Below are positions 1 to 10,382 of a stretch of DNA of 64,000 bases, one piece after another. The position numbers and the translations under genes are program-made. This DNA comes from Plectosphaerella cucumerina (taxonomy: Eukaryota; Ascomycota; Sordariomycetes; Glomerellales; Plectosphaerellaceae): assembly GCA_020746995.1 (NCBI GenBank), contig JAGPXD010000005.1, positions 124,001 through 188,000 of the forward strand. The letters run 5' to 3'. The notes below the pieces were generated by a model. It saw nothing but the letters and a program-made list of their open reading frames with translations. It made no database searches and had not been told where the DNA came from. The number at the start of each line of letters is the position of its first letter. The first letter of the stretch is position 1.

Positions 1-869
1 CGCTCCTCACCACCCACAAGCGTCGATGGCCCATCGATTCTTTCGATCTCGGGGCGAAGGCCGAGTCTTTCGCAGTGCATCTAAAAGTCAAGGAACCTGG
101 AACCCATGTGACGCTAGACATACCGGGCACACAGGAGTCAAAACCGTCAGATTCGAGATTCGCATCCTCAAGAACTAGCTTTCTCTTCGCAGGCCTCTCT
201 ACCTTGCTCGCTAGGTACGATATCCTCATAGCTCATCTCAACACCCAGCATGCAGGTTATTCAAGCTGAAGACCGTCCTGAATGACGTCACGTCCTAATA
301 GGTACTTCAATGAGGAGCCAGAGCCACGCGCGTCGTACAGTGCATCACTGGTGATTGGCTGCTTGAGGTTGTCCTTAACACAACTCCCAAGGGACGAACA
401 CTTGTTGACCCCACCACGTCTGGAGATCCCCCGCCGTGGAGACGGAGTCGGAATCCATGCCTGTAACTGATGGCTACCTTATTTCCAGCGGCTTGTTCTG
501 TGCAGATGTAATCTTGATCTCTAGGCTTCACTGAATCAGCAGGTCGATGCCTGTGGCAGTTGATCATCTGTAGGGACCTGACCTGGCCACTAGATGGATC
601 GGTCAGAGGAACTGAAATGAGCCGATCGTCTTCTCGCACATCCTGAAGCAATGACAACGGCTTGAGCAGCAAAGTCAAGCTCATCTGGTCCGTGCTCAAG
701 CTGTATCCCATGGATGTAAGTGCGGGACTTCCTGAGCACGCCATCGCGCTAAGTCCTTATTGACCAATCACCGCGGGCCGGCGACCTGGCTGGATACCTC
801 TGTCATTCCACCTTCTGGCACGTTTGAAGAAAACCTCACTTCAAACCACCATACACCCAGCAGCTCATC
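1..869. other. Upstream region of the SQR gene; possible 3' gene end at its left edge
   Basis: One frame is open on the plus strand from base 3 to a TGA at 267-269, about 88 codons. This could be the last exon of a gene that starts outside the window, but I recognise no domain in it. The rest, 270-869, holds no convincing gene. A 145-codon open frame on the minus strand at 307-744 has no family resemblance and unremarkable composition. The last few hundred bases should contain the promoter and leader of the sulfide:quinone oxidoreductase gene, but no clear TATA box was seen. Confidence 0.3.
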
Positions 870-2228
870 ATGATTTCAGGTCGAATGCCCTCGGTCGTCC
901 AGGCCGCCAAGCTGGCTGGCAGAGCATCTCGCTCCTCGAATTTCATCCGTTGCATGGCCACAGTGGCGCCCGTCACCCCCGCTGGAAAGAGTCACAAGGT
1001 CGTCGTGATTGGCGGAGGCACCGCCGGCCTGGCCATCAGCCACCAGCTCCTGCGGACCGGCAAGTTCGCACAACACGACATTGCCGTCGTAGACCCTTCG
1101 GAATGGCACCACTATCAGCCGGGATGGACTCTGGTGGGCGGTGGCCTCAAGACCAAGCAGGAGCTTCGCAGGCGGATGTCCGACTTGATCGACCCTCAGC
1201 TGCAGTTCCACAACCACGCCGTCAAGGTCATCGCCCCGGAAGAGAACTCTCTCACCCTCACCAACGGTGAAAAGCTGTCCTACGAGCAGCTCGTTGTTGC
1301 CACGGGCGTTCAGGTCGACTTTGGCAGCGTCAAGGGGCTGCCGGAAGCCCTCGCCAACCGCGACTCGGCCGTCTCCTCCATCTACGGCTATGATTTCTGC
1401 GACAAGGCGTGGAACACTATCGACAAGCTCAAGAAGGGCTCGGCCATCTTCACTCAGCCCGCCGGCGTCATCAAGTGTGCCGGCGCTCCCCAAAAGCTGA
1501 TGTGGCTAGCTTTGGATCATTGGAAAAAGGCCGGGCTGTACGACCCCAGCAACCCTTCCGCCTCGCCCATCAACATCGCGTTCGCCAGCGGACTCGGCGG
1601 CATGTTCGCCGTTCCCAAGTACGCCGCCAAGCTGGAGGAGCTCCGCAAGGAGCGCAACGTCGAAGGCCTGTTCTTTCATGACCTCGTCGCCGTTGACGGA
1701 AACACGGCCACCTTTGCCCGCCCCGATGGCAAGGACGCCGTGACCAGGAAGTTCGACCTGCTGCACGTCACGCCCAAGATGGGACCCCACCAGTTCATCA
1801 AGGACAGCGCCCTGGCCAACGGAACCGGCTACGTCGATGTCGACGACGGCACCACCCAGCACAAGAAGTACCCCAACGTGTGGTCTGCGGGAGACGCTTC
1901 CAGCCTGCCCACGTCCAAGACGGCTGCTGCCGTCACGGCTGAGGCCCCCGTCGTCGTGAGGAACCTGCTGCTGGCAATGGAGGGCAAGACGCCAGACGCC
2001 GTGTACGACGGATACACCTCGTGCCCGCTGCTGACCGAGTACGGCAAGGTCCTGCTGGCCGAGTTCAAGTACGGCGGCGTGCCCAAGGAGACATTTGGCG
2101 ACTGGCTCGGCATTGACCAGGCCACGCCTCGCAGGTCATTCTGGCACCTGAAGAAGGACTTCTTCCCCTGGGTCTACTACAACAACATGGTCAACGGTAC
2201 CTGGGGAGGACCTAAGGGCTGGCTGTAG
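870..2228 (+). CDS. Sulfide:quinone oxidoreductase, mitochondrial
   Basis: Flavoprotein of 452 residues in a single exon. The family oxidises sulfide at the inner mitochondrial membrane and passes electrons to ubiquinone (fungal HMT2, animal SQOR). Visible features: a basic, hydroxylated N-terminus (about residues 1-35) fitting a mitochondrial presequence; the FAD-binding GGGTAG motif near residue 48; a redox cysteine in KCAGAPQK (Cys203); the second conserved cysteine in YTSCPL (Cys385); and the late FAD motif SAGDASSLPTSK (about 339-350). Both cysteines expected to carry the sulfur intermediate are present, so the enzyme looks active. Length is normal for HMT2-type proteins. The start is the first ATG in frame and leaves a complete presequence. 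The next gene downstream converges on it from the minus strand. Confidence 0.95.
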   Translation: MISGRMPSVVQAAKLAGRASRSSNFIRCMATVAPVTPAGKSHKVVVIGGGTAGLAISHQLLRTGKFAQHDIAVVDPSEWHHYQPGWTLVGGGLKTKQELRRRMSDLIDPQLQFHNHAVKVIAPEENSLTLTNGEKLSYEQLVVATGVQVDFGSVKGLPEALANRDSAVSSIYGYDFCDKAWNTIDKLKKGSAIFTQPAGVIKCAGAPQKLMWLALDHWKKAGLYDPSNPSASPINIAFASGLGGMFAVPKYAAKLEELRKERNVEGLFFHDLVAVDGNTATFARPDGKDAVTRKFDLLHVTPKMGPHQFIKDSALANGTGYVDVDDGTTQHKKYPNVWSAGDASSLPTSKTAAAVTAEAPVVVRNLLLAMEGKTPDAVYDGYTSCPLLTEYGKVLLAEFKYGGVPKETFGDWLGIDQATPRRSFWHLKKDFFPWVYYNNMVNGTWGGPKGWL

Positions 2229-2645
2229 AAGAAGGCGACGAGCTGTAGGAGTAGATAGAATAGAGATACCTGATCATCTTTGCAATACAGCGTATGGTTT
2301 AACCATTATTTTCTATTGAAGCGATCGGGGCTGCCCGACCAGATGCATGCATCGCTTGAAAGAGGTGACTCTTGTGAGGATTCGGAGCGATTGTGGCGCT
2401 TGGCTTAGAATGCCAACAGAATGGAACCTGATAAATCGGACGAGATGGTCTTTTTCCTATTGCTCTGGCCTTGTTAGCTGGGCAAATAAAGGTAGAAGAA
2501 GCTGGGTTCCTGCGACACTTACATGGAGGACTCCTCATTTCATCGCCCATCTTTGGTCAAGGGAGTTGACCCCTTTTCGCCCCTGACCCCTGAATTGGCC
2601 CACTCGGCGATGCTGCCCGCCCACGCACCCTTCCGCACCCAGCCC
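2229..2645. other. Intergenic region between converging genes
   Basis: This is the 3' space between the SQR gene (+) and the small Pro/Arg/Gly-rich gene (-). The open frames here are short and resemble no family. No repeat, RNA gene or terminator structure was recognised. Both 3' untranslated regions probably lie within it. Confidence 0.4.
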
Positions 2646-2819
2646 TTAGAACCTCCTCGGTCCTCCCATTCTCATTCCTCCCATCCGACCGCCTCCAACA
2701 CGCACCGGTACCACTCGTACTGGTCGCGGGGTGACGATGACGGGCCGGGGCGCCATCATAACGGGTCGAGGGGCGACGTATACGGTGCCTCGTGGATATC
2801 TCGGACCTCCAAAGCACAT
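2646..2819 (-). CDS. Small Pro/Arg/Gly-rich microprotein (57 residues)
   Basis: A complete 58-codon frame, ATG at 2819 and TAA at 2648-2646. The protein starts MCFGGPRYPRG, continues with four spaced PRPV-like units (APRPV, APRPV, TPRPV, then RVVPVRV) and ends in a Gly/Met/Arg-rich tail finishing GGPRRF. It is strongly basic and has no membrane segment. The periodic Val/Pro/Arg pattern is hard to get by chance, and a TATAAGA motif lies about 140 bp upstream in the right orientation (2957-2963). Function is unknown. Such short, basic, low-complexity products are often missed by annotation pipelines. It converges on the SQR gene and lies tail-to-head upstream of the SNF transporter. An extra 5' coding exon cannot be excluded. 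Confidence 0.55.
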   Translation of the reverse strand: MCFGGPRYPRGTVYVAPRPVMMAPRPVIVTPRPVRVVPVRVGGGRMGGMRMGGPRRF

Positions 2820-2956
2820 CTTGAGGAGAGTAGGCTTGTTGTTTCGGTTTGTGCGTTTCGAGTTGATTTCTGGATGTAGATTGCAGGTTGAACTGGATGA
2901 TTGATTGGGCTAGTACAACCACCAGCATCACGGCACGTTGGGGAGACCTAGCATCC

Positions 2957-2963
2957 TCTTATA
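2957..2963 (-). promoter_or_regulatory. TATA-like box for the microprotein gene
   Basis: Read on the minus strand this is TATAAGA, 138 bp upstream of the ATG at 2819. Spacing to a start codon of 100-200 bp is usual for TATA-driven fungal genes. It supports the gene being transcribed but proves nothing alone. Confidence 0.4.
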
Positions 2964-4698
2964 CTCCCACGACGCTCCCCGGATTGGCGGCAAGTAGCTC
3001 TGGCTTCAGCTCAATGATGCCCTGGGCGCTGACTCGAATGCAAGCCTAAAGTGACCGTAGGTTTGCCCGGTCATGTTCAGACGTACGCCATGTCGACCCT
3101 CATCGGCCGCAAAGGCTGTTAGCGTCCGGCTTCTCCGTCGCAAACCCCGAACCGTACCAGTTTCCTCTCGTTGCGTGGGGTGACGTCTCCACGTGGCTGT
3201 AGATTCCGGTGTCTCTAGCACAAATGCGTCGCGACCTCGGCAAAATGGGTGGTGGCAGTTCCTGGGGCTGTGTCTCAGACCACCAGTCTAGTCTTTGGCG
3301 AGGGGGGGTAGTGAAAACAGCCAGCTCGACAGGGCCGCCAACTTCGGCCGCTTGCAATAGAGGACCTCGAAACATATTGTTTTTGGACGGTAACTGCGAA
3401 TTGGCACCTGCACCTGCGTTTGCGAGTGTGACACAACGTCTCCCACGCGACAAGTATGGAAGTCCAGCTTTTGCCTTGGACCACATCGCATTGGACGCCA
3501 GCGACATTGCAAGCTCCGAATCCTGATGATGGAGACACAGATTGCAGAGGGTCTCTAGCTCGCACATCACTAATAATGCGGCCTCGGAGCTAAAGTGGGA
3601 CTCAACGACATCGGGGACGCCAGGCATCATGACTCCAGGCGAGGATGGTGGTGCCCGTGGAAGCCCAACAGGCTCGTAGCTGCCTCAAAATGGGCTTTGC
3701 ATCATAAAACTTAACTCCGATTGCCCCTGTCGGCCTTCTCAGACCTGCATGCTGTAGTTGCAGTGGTGTCCGGCTCAGAATGGAGCGTCCCCCTGACCTC
3801 CGGCGTCGGCTGCGGAGTTGTGAAGTTAGCTTGAGTAAGACTCACCATGACCAGGCACATCTTTCCGACAAGCTACGTCGATCGATTGGCCAATTGATGC
3901 AGTGAGTTTATAGACACACGGATTTCTGTGCTGCAGTAGATCAATCGATGTAGTAGGTTGATCGACCCGGCTGCTTGATTGATGGACATGCTGGTTGACG
4001 AAGTGCTTGAACTTTGATGAAGAGGTTGATCGACGGACTGAGGATGCTGTTAGCAGGCCTGACCATGGACTCGCCGCCGCCGCCATGAAAGCCTTTCTGT
4101 TGCAGCTGGGCGCGCAGGCTATGATGGATCAAGTTATCAGTAGGTAAGTCGACGAAATACTTCAGGTCTGTGAAGTGCCCGTGCAGCCACGATAATCGCC
4201 TCGGCAAAGTACTATCGCACGGGTCGAATACCAGTGGCGTCACTGCTGCCTGGATAAGCGCTGTTGCATGTTAGTAGCGTCGGCTGGGTTTGATATCCAG
4301 CTTCGGCGTCTTCTACGCCGACTCCTGCGGGCAGGAGATCGAGTGAAGCCAGATGGCGAAAGGTGACAAATGGGTTCTTCTTTGGACCGGGTGATGGGTC
4401 AAGGTAGGGTAAGGTCCGCTGGCAAGACACTGGCGGTGCCTTCAATGGTAATGTCCGGCGCAACACAAATGAAACAGTCGACTCCCATCCAGATCGCCGT
4501 GAGGTGATGCTCCGTCCGTGATCCAGAAGAGGCCCCGAAATGAAATCCACCTGGCAGAAAGGACCAGGCGTGCGTGGCCCGAGCCTTTAGCAGCACCCGA
4601 ATTTCCAGAAAATAACCCAAAATGCAAATGTCCAAAGATCTCCAGCGAGGGGTATATGACGAGAAAAAGAACAGGTCTGCAGGGTGACCAGACAGAGC
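2964..4698. other. Intergenic region with degenerate GTTGATCGAC-type repeats
   Basis: No gene is supported in this 1.7 kb stretch. A 176-codon minus-strand frame at 3100-3630 and several shorter ones match no family I know. Between about 3875 and 4040 the sequence is full of variants of a TCGATCGA-containing motif, for example at 3952-3966 and 4024-4035. One 25-base segment at 3942-3966 recurs, with three C/T differences, at 60178-60202. Confidence 0.4.
3942..3966 (+). repeat. Dispersed 25-bp repeat, copy 1
   Basis: This 25-base segment matches 60178-60202 in direct orientation at 22 of 25 positions. All three differences are T here and C in the other copy. It sits in a patch of related degenerate units, with further TTGATCGAC-like words at about 4025-4035 and TCGATCGATTGG at about 3879-3890. 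Confidence 0.55.
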
Positions 4699-6990
4699 TC
4701 AGCGCTCGCGGACAAGAGGCTCATCGCGCGGGATTTCTGCCTCCTTGTCTCCATCCCTGATCGTCTCGCCACTGACGAGCTGCTCGCTGTTGGGCGTCGA
4801 GTCCTTCTCTTCCAGGTCCTGAGACGTTGTCGTGCCGTTGCCGACTTCCGCGGCATCGGCGAGCTCGGCATCCAGCGTGCCTTGTGTGACGCAGGGTCCG
4901 TAGGGGATCTTGCCCTCGTTCTGGCGGTGCGCGGGGATCAGGGCGTTGTACCAGCGAGGGACGATGAATGATCCGCCGATGATAATGATCACACAGTGGC
5001 CAACGAAGAAGCCGAGGATGTGCAGGGGATCCTTCATGTACTCGTCGAAGCCGGTGTACGAGAAGGAGAACACCATGGCGAGAACAGGGGCGCTGATGTA
5101 CTTGATGAGAATTCCCCAGAAGAAGGGAATGTTCCAGTTCTTGCCGCATCCGACGATGACATTCAGGTCGCGACGAAGTTGCTCGCCCTGGCGACTTGTT
5201 AATATGGATCATCAACGGCACACGTCCGGTTGTTGCACTTACCGAGTAGAATGCGAGGTACCAGAGTTTCGCTGTGTACGCGTTTGAACCGAAGTAGTGA
5301 GGAGTCACATCGGGGGTCTTGCCGATGATGAGAGCCGCGATGGTAAAGGCGAAGTAGACTCCGAACCCCACGCCAGCGCCAGCTCCAGCGGTGACGCCGT
5401 GCGCAACAGCAACGCCGATGATCTGGCCGCCGAAGAAGGCAAACTGGTAAAGCCAGAAGGCGATCTTACCAACCTGGCCCGTCACGTCCTTCATGCGATA
5501 GACGGTGGTCGAAGTAACGCATTCGGCCCAGACAACGAAGATGAGAGCAACGTTGTTGGTCCACAGGTCGATGGCGTTGAGCAGGGAGTTGCCAAACTCG
5601 GTGCAGTACGGCAGCGCCAGCAGCAGAGACAGCACTGAAAGCGCGGTAACGACGATAGGACGAGAAAACCTAATTCCCGAGTCCATAACCATAGTGACCA
5701 CGGCGTCCAGCATGGCGAAACCGGAGGAGAAACCAAGCGTCATCAGGGTGAAGAAGAGCGCAACAGCCCAGAAGTTGGCACCAGGCATCTCGACAATGGC
5801 GAGCGGAAGGGTGTGGAAGCCGATGGCGAAACCACCAATTTGCTCGCGGCCGGGGTAGGGGAAGTCTCGCATGAAGCCGATGACGCCGTACACAGCGAAG
5901 GCGGCGATATTTTCGAAAGCGACGTTGCTGGAAACGATTGCGATGGCGTCGACGACGGCGTTGGAGTGCTTGCGGTTGTAGGAGGCGTAGGAAGTGAAGT
6001 AGCCGACTAAGAGATGCTGTCAGAATTCTTCCATTACAGAGCCGTCGGGATTCATTCTGCTGCTCCATGCCGCGTGGAATGTCTCAACGACTCCCACTTC
6101 CTAGAGGGATGAACAATCACTTACAGCCGACACCGGTACTGAAAAACACCTGTCGTAGCGAGTTAATATGGAGCGTGAAGGTTGGGAAGCTGGAGGGTGC
6201 GTACCTGACCGCAGGCGGTCTGCCAAACGCTGCCCTTTGCGAGCTCCTCGCCTCTCCAAGTGGCCCAGAAGTACTTGACGCCCTCGCCGGCGTTCTCCAA
6301 TGTCAGTGAGCGGACGACAAGGACGATGGTCATGGCGATGGGCAGTCCCATGGTGAAGTAGACGACACGGCCGGTCAGGCCGACACCGCGAAAGATGCAG
6401 AGCCAGATGAGGAACCAGGTGAAGACCATCCAGCCGGTGGTCTCGCCGATCATGCCGACATGAGGATACTGGCGCCAGGCATTGCCCTCCTCGCCGGGCT
6501 CGATGGGAGGTGGGTTGGCGACGACGACCTCGTTGAAGAATTCGGAGCCCCGTCCGGCCCAAGGCAAGGGTGACTGGAAGCTGTACCTGAAGTAGGACAT
6601 GATCCAGGCCAGGTTGACTGCGAAGTAGGGGCCGACGATGAAGCCAATGTAGATCAGACTCAGGCCGGTACCCTTGAGGCGCTGGTTGATATTGTTGTAG
6701 GCGATGACGGAGCCTCCGCGGTAGGCCTGGCCGATGGCGATTTCGAGGACAAGTACGGGAATGGCGATGAGAACTACAGTCATGAGATAGGGCACAAACC
6801 ATTGCAAGCCGTAGTTGTTGTAGACCTGGGACGGGTACCGAAGCAGATTTCCCATGCCGGCACATCCACCCATCGAGGCGAGCAGGAAGGCAGCCCGCGA
6901 CGGCCACTGATCACGGCCATCGTCGGACTTGGGGGGCGGCGGCGCGAACATGCGGCCGGCCGCTTTCAAACCTCGCCAGACGGTGTCCAT
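4699..6990 (-). CDS. Sodium:neurotransmitter symporter (SNF/SLC6) family transporter
   Basis: Four exons: 6990-6205, 6149-6125 (only 25 bp), 6006-5243 and 5187-4699, giving 687 residues. All junctions have GT/AG ends and keep one frame. The family couples uptake of small amines or amino acids to Na+ (and often Cl-) at the plasma membrane; the fungal substrate is unknown. The first membrane segment carries GNLLRYPSQVYNN, the fungal counterpart of the animal GNxWRFPY ion-site motif. VFFSTGVGFGYFTSY, assembled across the microexon, matches the conserved helix that helps bind Cl-/Na+ in the family. About 11-12 hydrophobic segments can be seen, followed by a roughly 90-residue acidic cytoplasmic tail. 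The microexon is required to keep the conserved FFSxGVG motif. The next gene on the same strand, the microprotein, lies 1.9 kb downstream. Confidence 0.9.
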
Positions 6991-7716
6991 TGTTGAGGTG
7001 GGGACAGAAAGGGAGGTGTGGCGGGATCGGAGTGAGAGAACAGGAGGTGTATCAGAAGCAGAGGCGCCTTATCAAAGTCCTCGAGTCCAGGCTGGGGCCG
7101 TGGCTGGGGAGGAGGCGGCGAGGCTGGCGGATAAGGTTCGGAGGCGTAATGAGAGGTCCGTAGCTCGGCGGTGCATAAGCCTGCCTGCTTATATCCCTGA
7201 TGGGTACGAGTAGTATCGAGAGTCGTGACGGGAGCACGGATCAAGACAAACTGTGAACAAGGTGTGCTGATGCCGATGGAGGGGATAAAACACGGACTCG
7301 GGTGGTCGTCCCTCGACCATGGCTCGGGGACAAAGCTCTCTTGTACCTCGAGATCGACATGGACCAGCCGTCAAGAGGAAGCTCACCCCTGTCCTGCCAG
7401 TTGCCAGTCTTCCAGACAAGGTGTGGCTCCCCCGACCGCCTGGGACGACTCGGAGGCGACATGAAAATTGGAAACCGCAGAGACTGTCGGGTCTGTGGGT
7501 GTATGGCGTGCTCCGCGGACGGCGGATCTGACTGGATCAAGATGCGAAATAGCGAGCAGGGAATGCCAACGCTAGCTGAGTCCAAGACGACGGACGGGAG
7601 GGATGACGTCCCATCGTATCGGGGGATGGGAAAGTGCAGCGTCGTGTTTTCGCGGTGGTTGTGTCTGGAGGGGCAAAGGGGGAGAGAAGTCGACCTAACA
7701 GCGGGCCTCCGCCGCC

Positions 7717-7742
7717 GGGGGGGGGGGGGGGGGGGGGGGGGG
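7717..7742 (+). repeat. Homopolymer run of 26 G
   Basis: Twenty-six consecutive G residues on the plus strand, immediately preceded by GCCGCC and with GGCGGC formed at the 3' edge. The run could form G-quadruplexes, and its short flanking inverted repeat could pair. Exact length is uncertain because such runs are error-prone in sequencing. Confidence 0.9.
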
Positions 7743-9946
7743 CGGCGGGACTGACCCTCGGGCCTCAGCGGTTCACAACGCGTCCGCCACTGTGAGTGCC
7801 ACTGGGTGGTGTTAAGGCGGAGGTTGAAAATGTGAAGGTGTCCCGCCACGGGCGCGGGTGGGACGGGGGTAACGTGTGCCAAGGGCTCGGCGGTCTTGGC
7901 GGAAGACGTTCAAGGCCGGCGTCCCCGGTCTGGGAGCGAGTACTTGGGCGGCGCGGCGTGGGGCCTCGAGCGGAGCAGGGGATCACATCCTGCGATGTGC
8001 CGGGGCCCTGGCAAGTCTTGGCCGTGGCCAGACGGGCGACAGGTGGACTTGAGGTTGTGCCTCAGAGTACGCCTTGGGTTGCGATGCCGAGTGGCCAAGA
8101 CACGCCGGTAGCTGCTGGTGCTTGGACCAAAACCACAAGCTCGGTGGCGTCATCTCTCGGTCCAAGGACGGATGGCCCAAGTCCAGTGAAGGCAATCATT
8201 TGGAACCTGAGATATCTGAGATTGAGCCTGAGAAGACGGCAGCTGAGCGATGGACTCACCGGTGAGCGCCTCGTCTGACACAACCCCCACGAAGGAAGCG
8301 CCGGCGCGTGCAGCTGTGCAATGACGAATGCTTGGCAGTCGCTTGGACATCATGTATCGCTATCATGACTGCAGGGAGAAAGTGCGAGAGGGCCAGGGCT
8401 GGGCGGCCTGGGAGACGCGTCGAGGAGATGGCCGCTGCAGGTGACCCCGGAAAAGCCAAGGTGACGTTGCATGCTGTCTGCGTAACGGTGTTGGAGGCAG
8501 AAGACTGAGGGAGTTGATCTTGTTGAAGTGATGCCTTCCACTTGAAAAGATACCTCACAGGTGCGTCGCTGCAGATGCGTAACTATTTGGATACCGACTC
8601 CATGTTGGAAGTCAAAGTATTGACTTGATCCTGGACGGGCTCTGAGTCGTGAGATGGAAGGCCGACGTCCGCCAAATGTTGCAATATCACGTGCGGCAGA
8701 CGCTGAAGCACAAAAGTCCCCCGCCCGCATCTGTAGAGGTGGGCCCAACCTCCTCCACCTGAACACCTTCCGATCACTCCACACACACACGCCACGACCC
8801 GAATGCCAGATGGATGCGTGATGATGGCGCCGTGCTACCCACCGACCCACGACGCAGACCCTGCGATGACGGAGTCGCCAGCCGACTTGGTACCTTTCGA
8901 TTGCATCTCCGCTCACCTCAAGGCCACCGGTGACAAGCCTGCATCGAGTCTGCGCATCAGCCTTGCGACGCCGGCCAAACGCCAACTTACCATCACATAT
9001 CATCCCAGAGGAATCCCTTCTCAGAGGTCATCGTCTGCCTGCCCGGCCCGGGGCTTGGCGCCCAGGAAATCACGCAAACCAGGTTTTGGGATCGACAAGG
9101 GTCTAGGAACTGCTGAACTGGACCACCCAAACATTTCTGGCCTTGCTTTGCCCGTGGAAGTCTAAAGCCAGGCCTCGGCGGTCGACAGATGCACTGACCA
9201 CACTCACAACAACGACAAATGTCGTTGCCACCAGCCTGTCTCCACCACGGACCCAGTGATGGAGCCAGTACGACGTATTTCTCCGGACTTGACTCCGTTC
9301 AGCAACTCGCCGCTGCCCCTTTGCTTCTCTGCTGCGACACGGTCTGATGCATCTTGGACGAGGGCATCGTGGTCCCAGCCCGAGACCGAGTTGGCCAACG
9401 CCAAGTAGCAGGGGCTCTGCCGGCACATCACCTGCTGTTCTTCCAGCTGAAATGGCGAAATTAAAATCACCGATCCTTCAACTGGGCTAGCGGGCTAAGC
9501 ATTTTTTACAGGCCCCCATTCGCTCCGCTCCTGGATGGCGCAATAAAGTCCCTGGATTGCGCCTGTTTCGACGCTTCCAGATCGCGGCCCGTCTCATGAC
9601 TCTATTCCAACAACGGTCTGGCACCTCTGCTCGCAAACTTCAGTCTCACCCAACGCCGAGCCATGGCTGCAGCAGCATTTGATGCCCACACCACCGCGAC
9701 GCAATTTGACTGACTTGCCATTGTTGTCTTGGCAGCGGCATCCACGGCACGAGCTCGGGACCGAACCCCAGTGGGTGGGAAGTCGACTCTCTCAGAAATG
9801 GGACAACACGCGCTCTTGCCTGGCTCGTGAGGTTCTTTGCCTCTGTGTTTGTGCATATGATTTCATTGACTGCACTATCCAACGAATGAACGGCGATATC
9901 TTCGGCCGGAGGGTTTGCTGGCAGACAGGCAGGCATGCGTGAGCCC

Positions 9947-9994
9947 TGTCGAGTCGCCGTTTTTGTCGAGTCGCCGTACCTGTCGAGTCTCCGT
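9947..9994 (+). repeat. 17-bp tandem repeat, three units
   Basis: The 14-base core TGTCGAGTCGCCGT occurs at 9947-9960 and 9964-9977. A one-mismatch copy is at 9981-9994. Each start is 17 bp after the last. It lies outside any recognised gene. Confidence 0.85.
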
Positions 9995-10382
9995 ACTCAT
10001 CATTTTCGCCTACGCCTTGCCGCCTGGACTCACAGATCGCAAATTCTATCAGCCAGCACAGCACCTTAGTTGTGTTCAGCTACAAGCGTCTCTCTTCATC
10101 CCCGGCTATGCCTCCTCAACCTCAAGGCATCGCCGCAGTCTTCCGCGTGGTCATCATTCCATCCAAGAGCATGCCCTTCCCGCCCATCGCAACCAAGATA
10201 GCAGGGCCGCAGATGTCGACGGTAGCCACTTGCGGCTGCAACTTAGCGCCAACAGATGTGCTAGCATCAGCATCAGCGTCACACCGTCACACTGCATGTC
10301 AACCTAACCGGGTATATTCCGCTACAAATGCATGTCATGAGCCATATGCGCCGGCTTGCCAAAACTCAAAGCATACCCTGAT

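Larger units (their letters stand above)
6991..10382. other. Long gene-poor interval with a G26 run and a 17-bp minisatellite
   Basis: About 3.4 kb with many open frames on both strands but none with a recognisable domain, splice structure or convincing composition. The longest (minus strand, 8350-9003 and 7241-7882) are Arg/Pro/Ser-rich and typical of chance frames in GC-rich DNA. The upstream end should hold the promoter of the SNF transporter (start 6990). Structural features are the homopolymer at 7717-7742 and three tandem units at 9947-9994. Confidence 0.4.
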
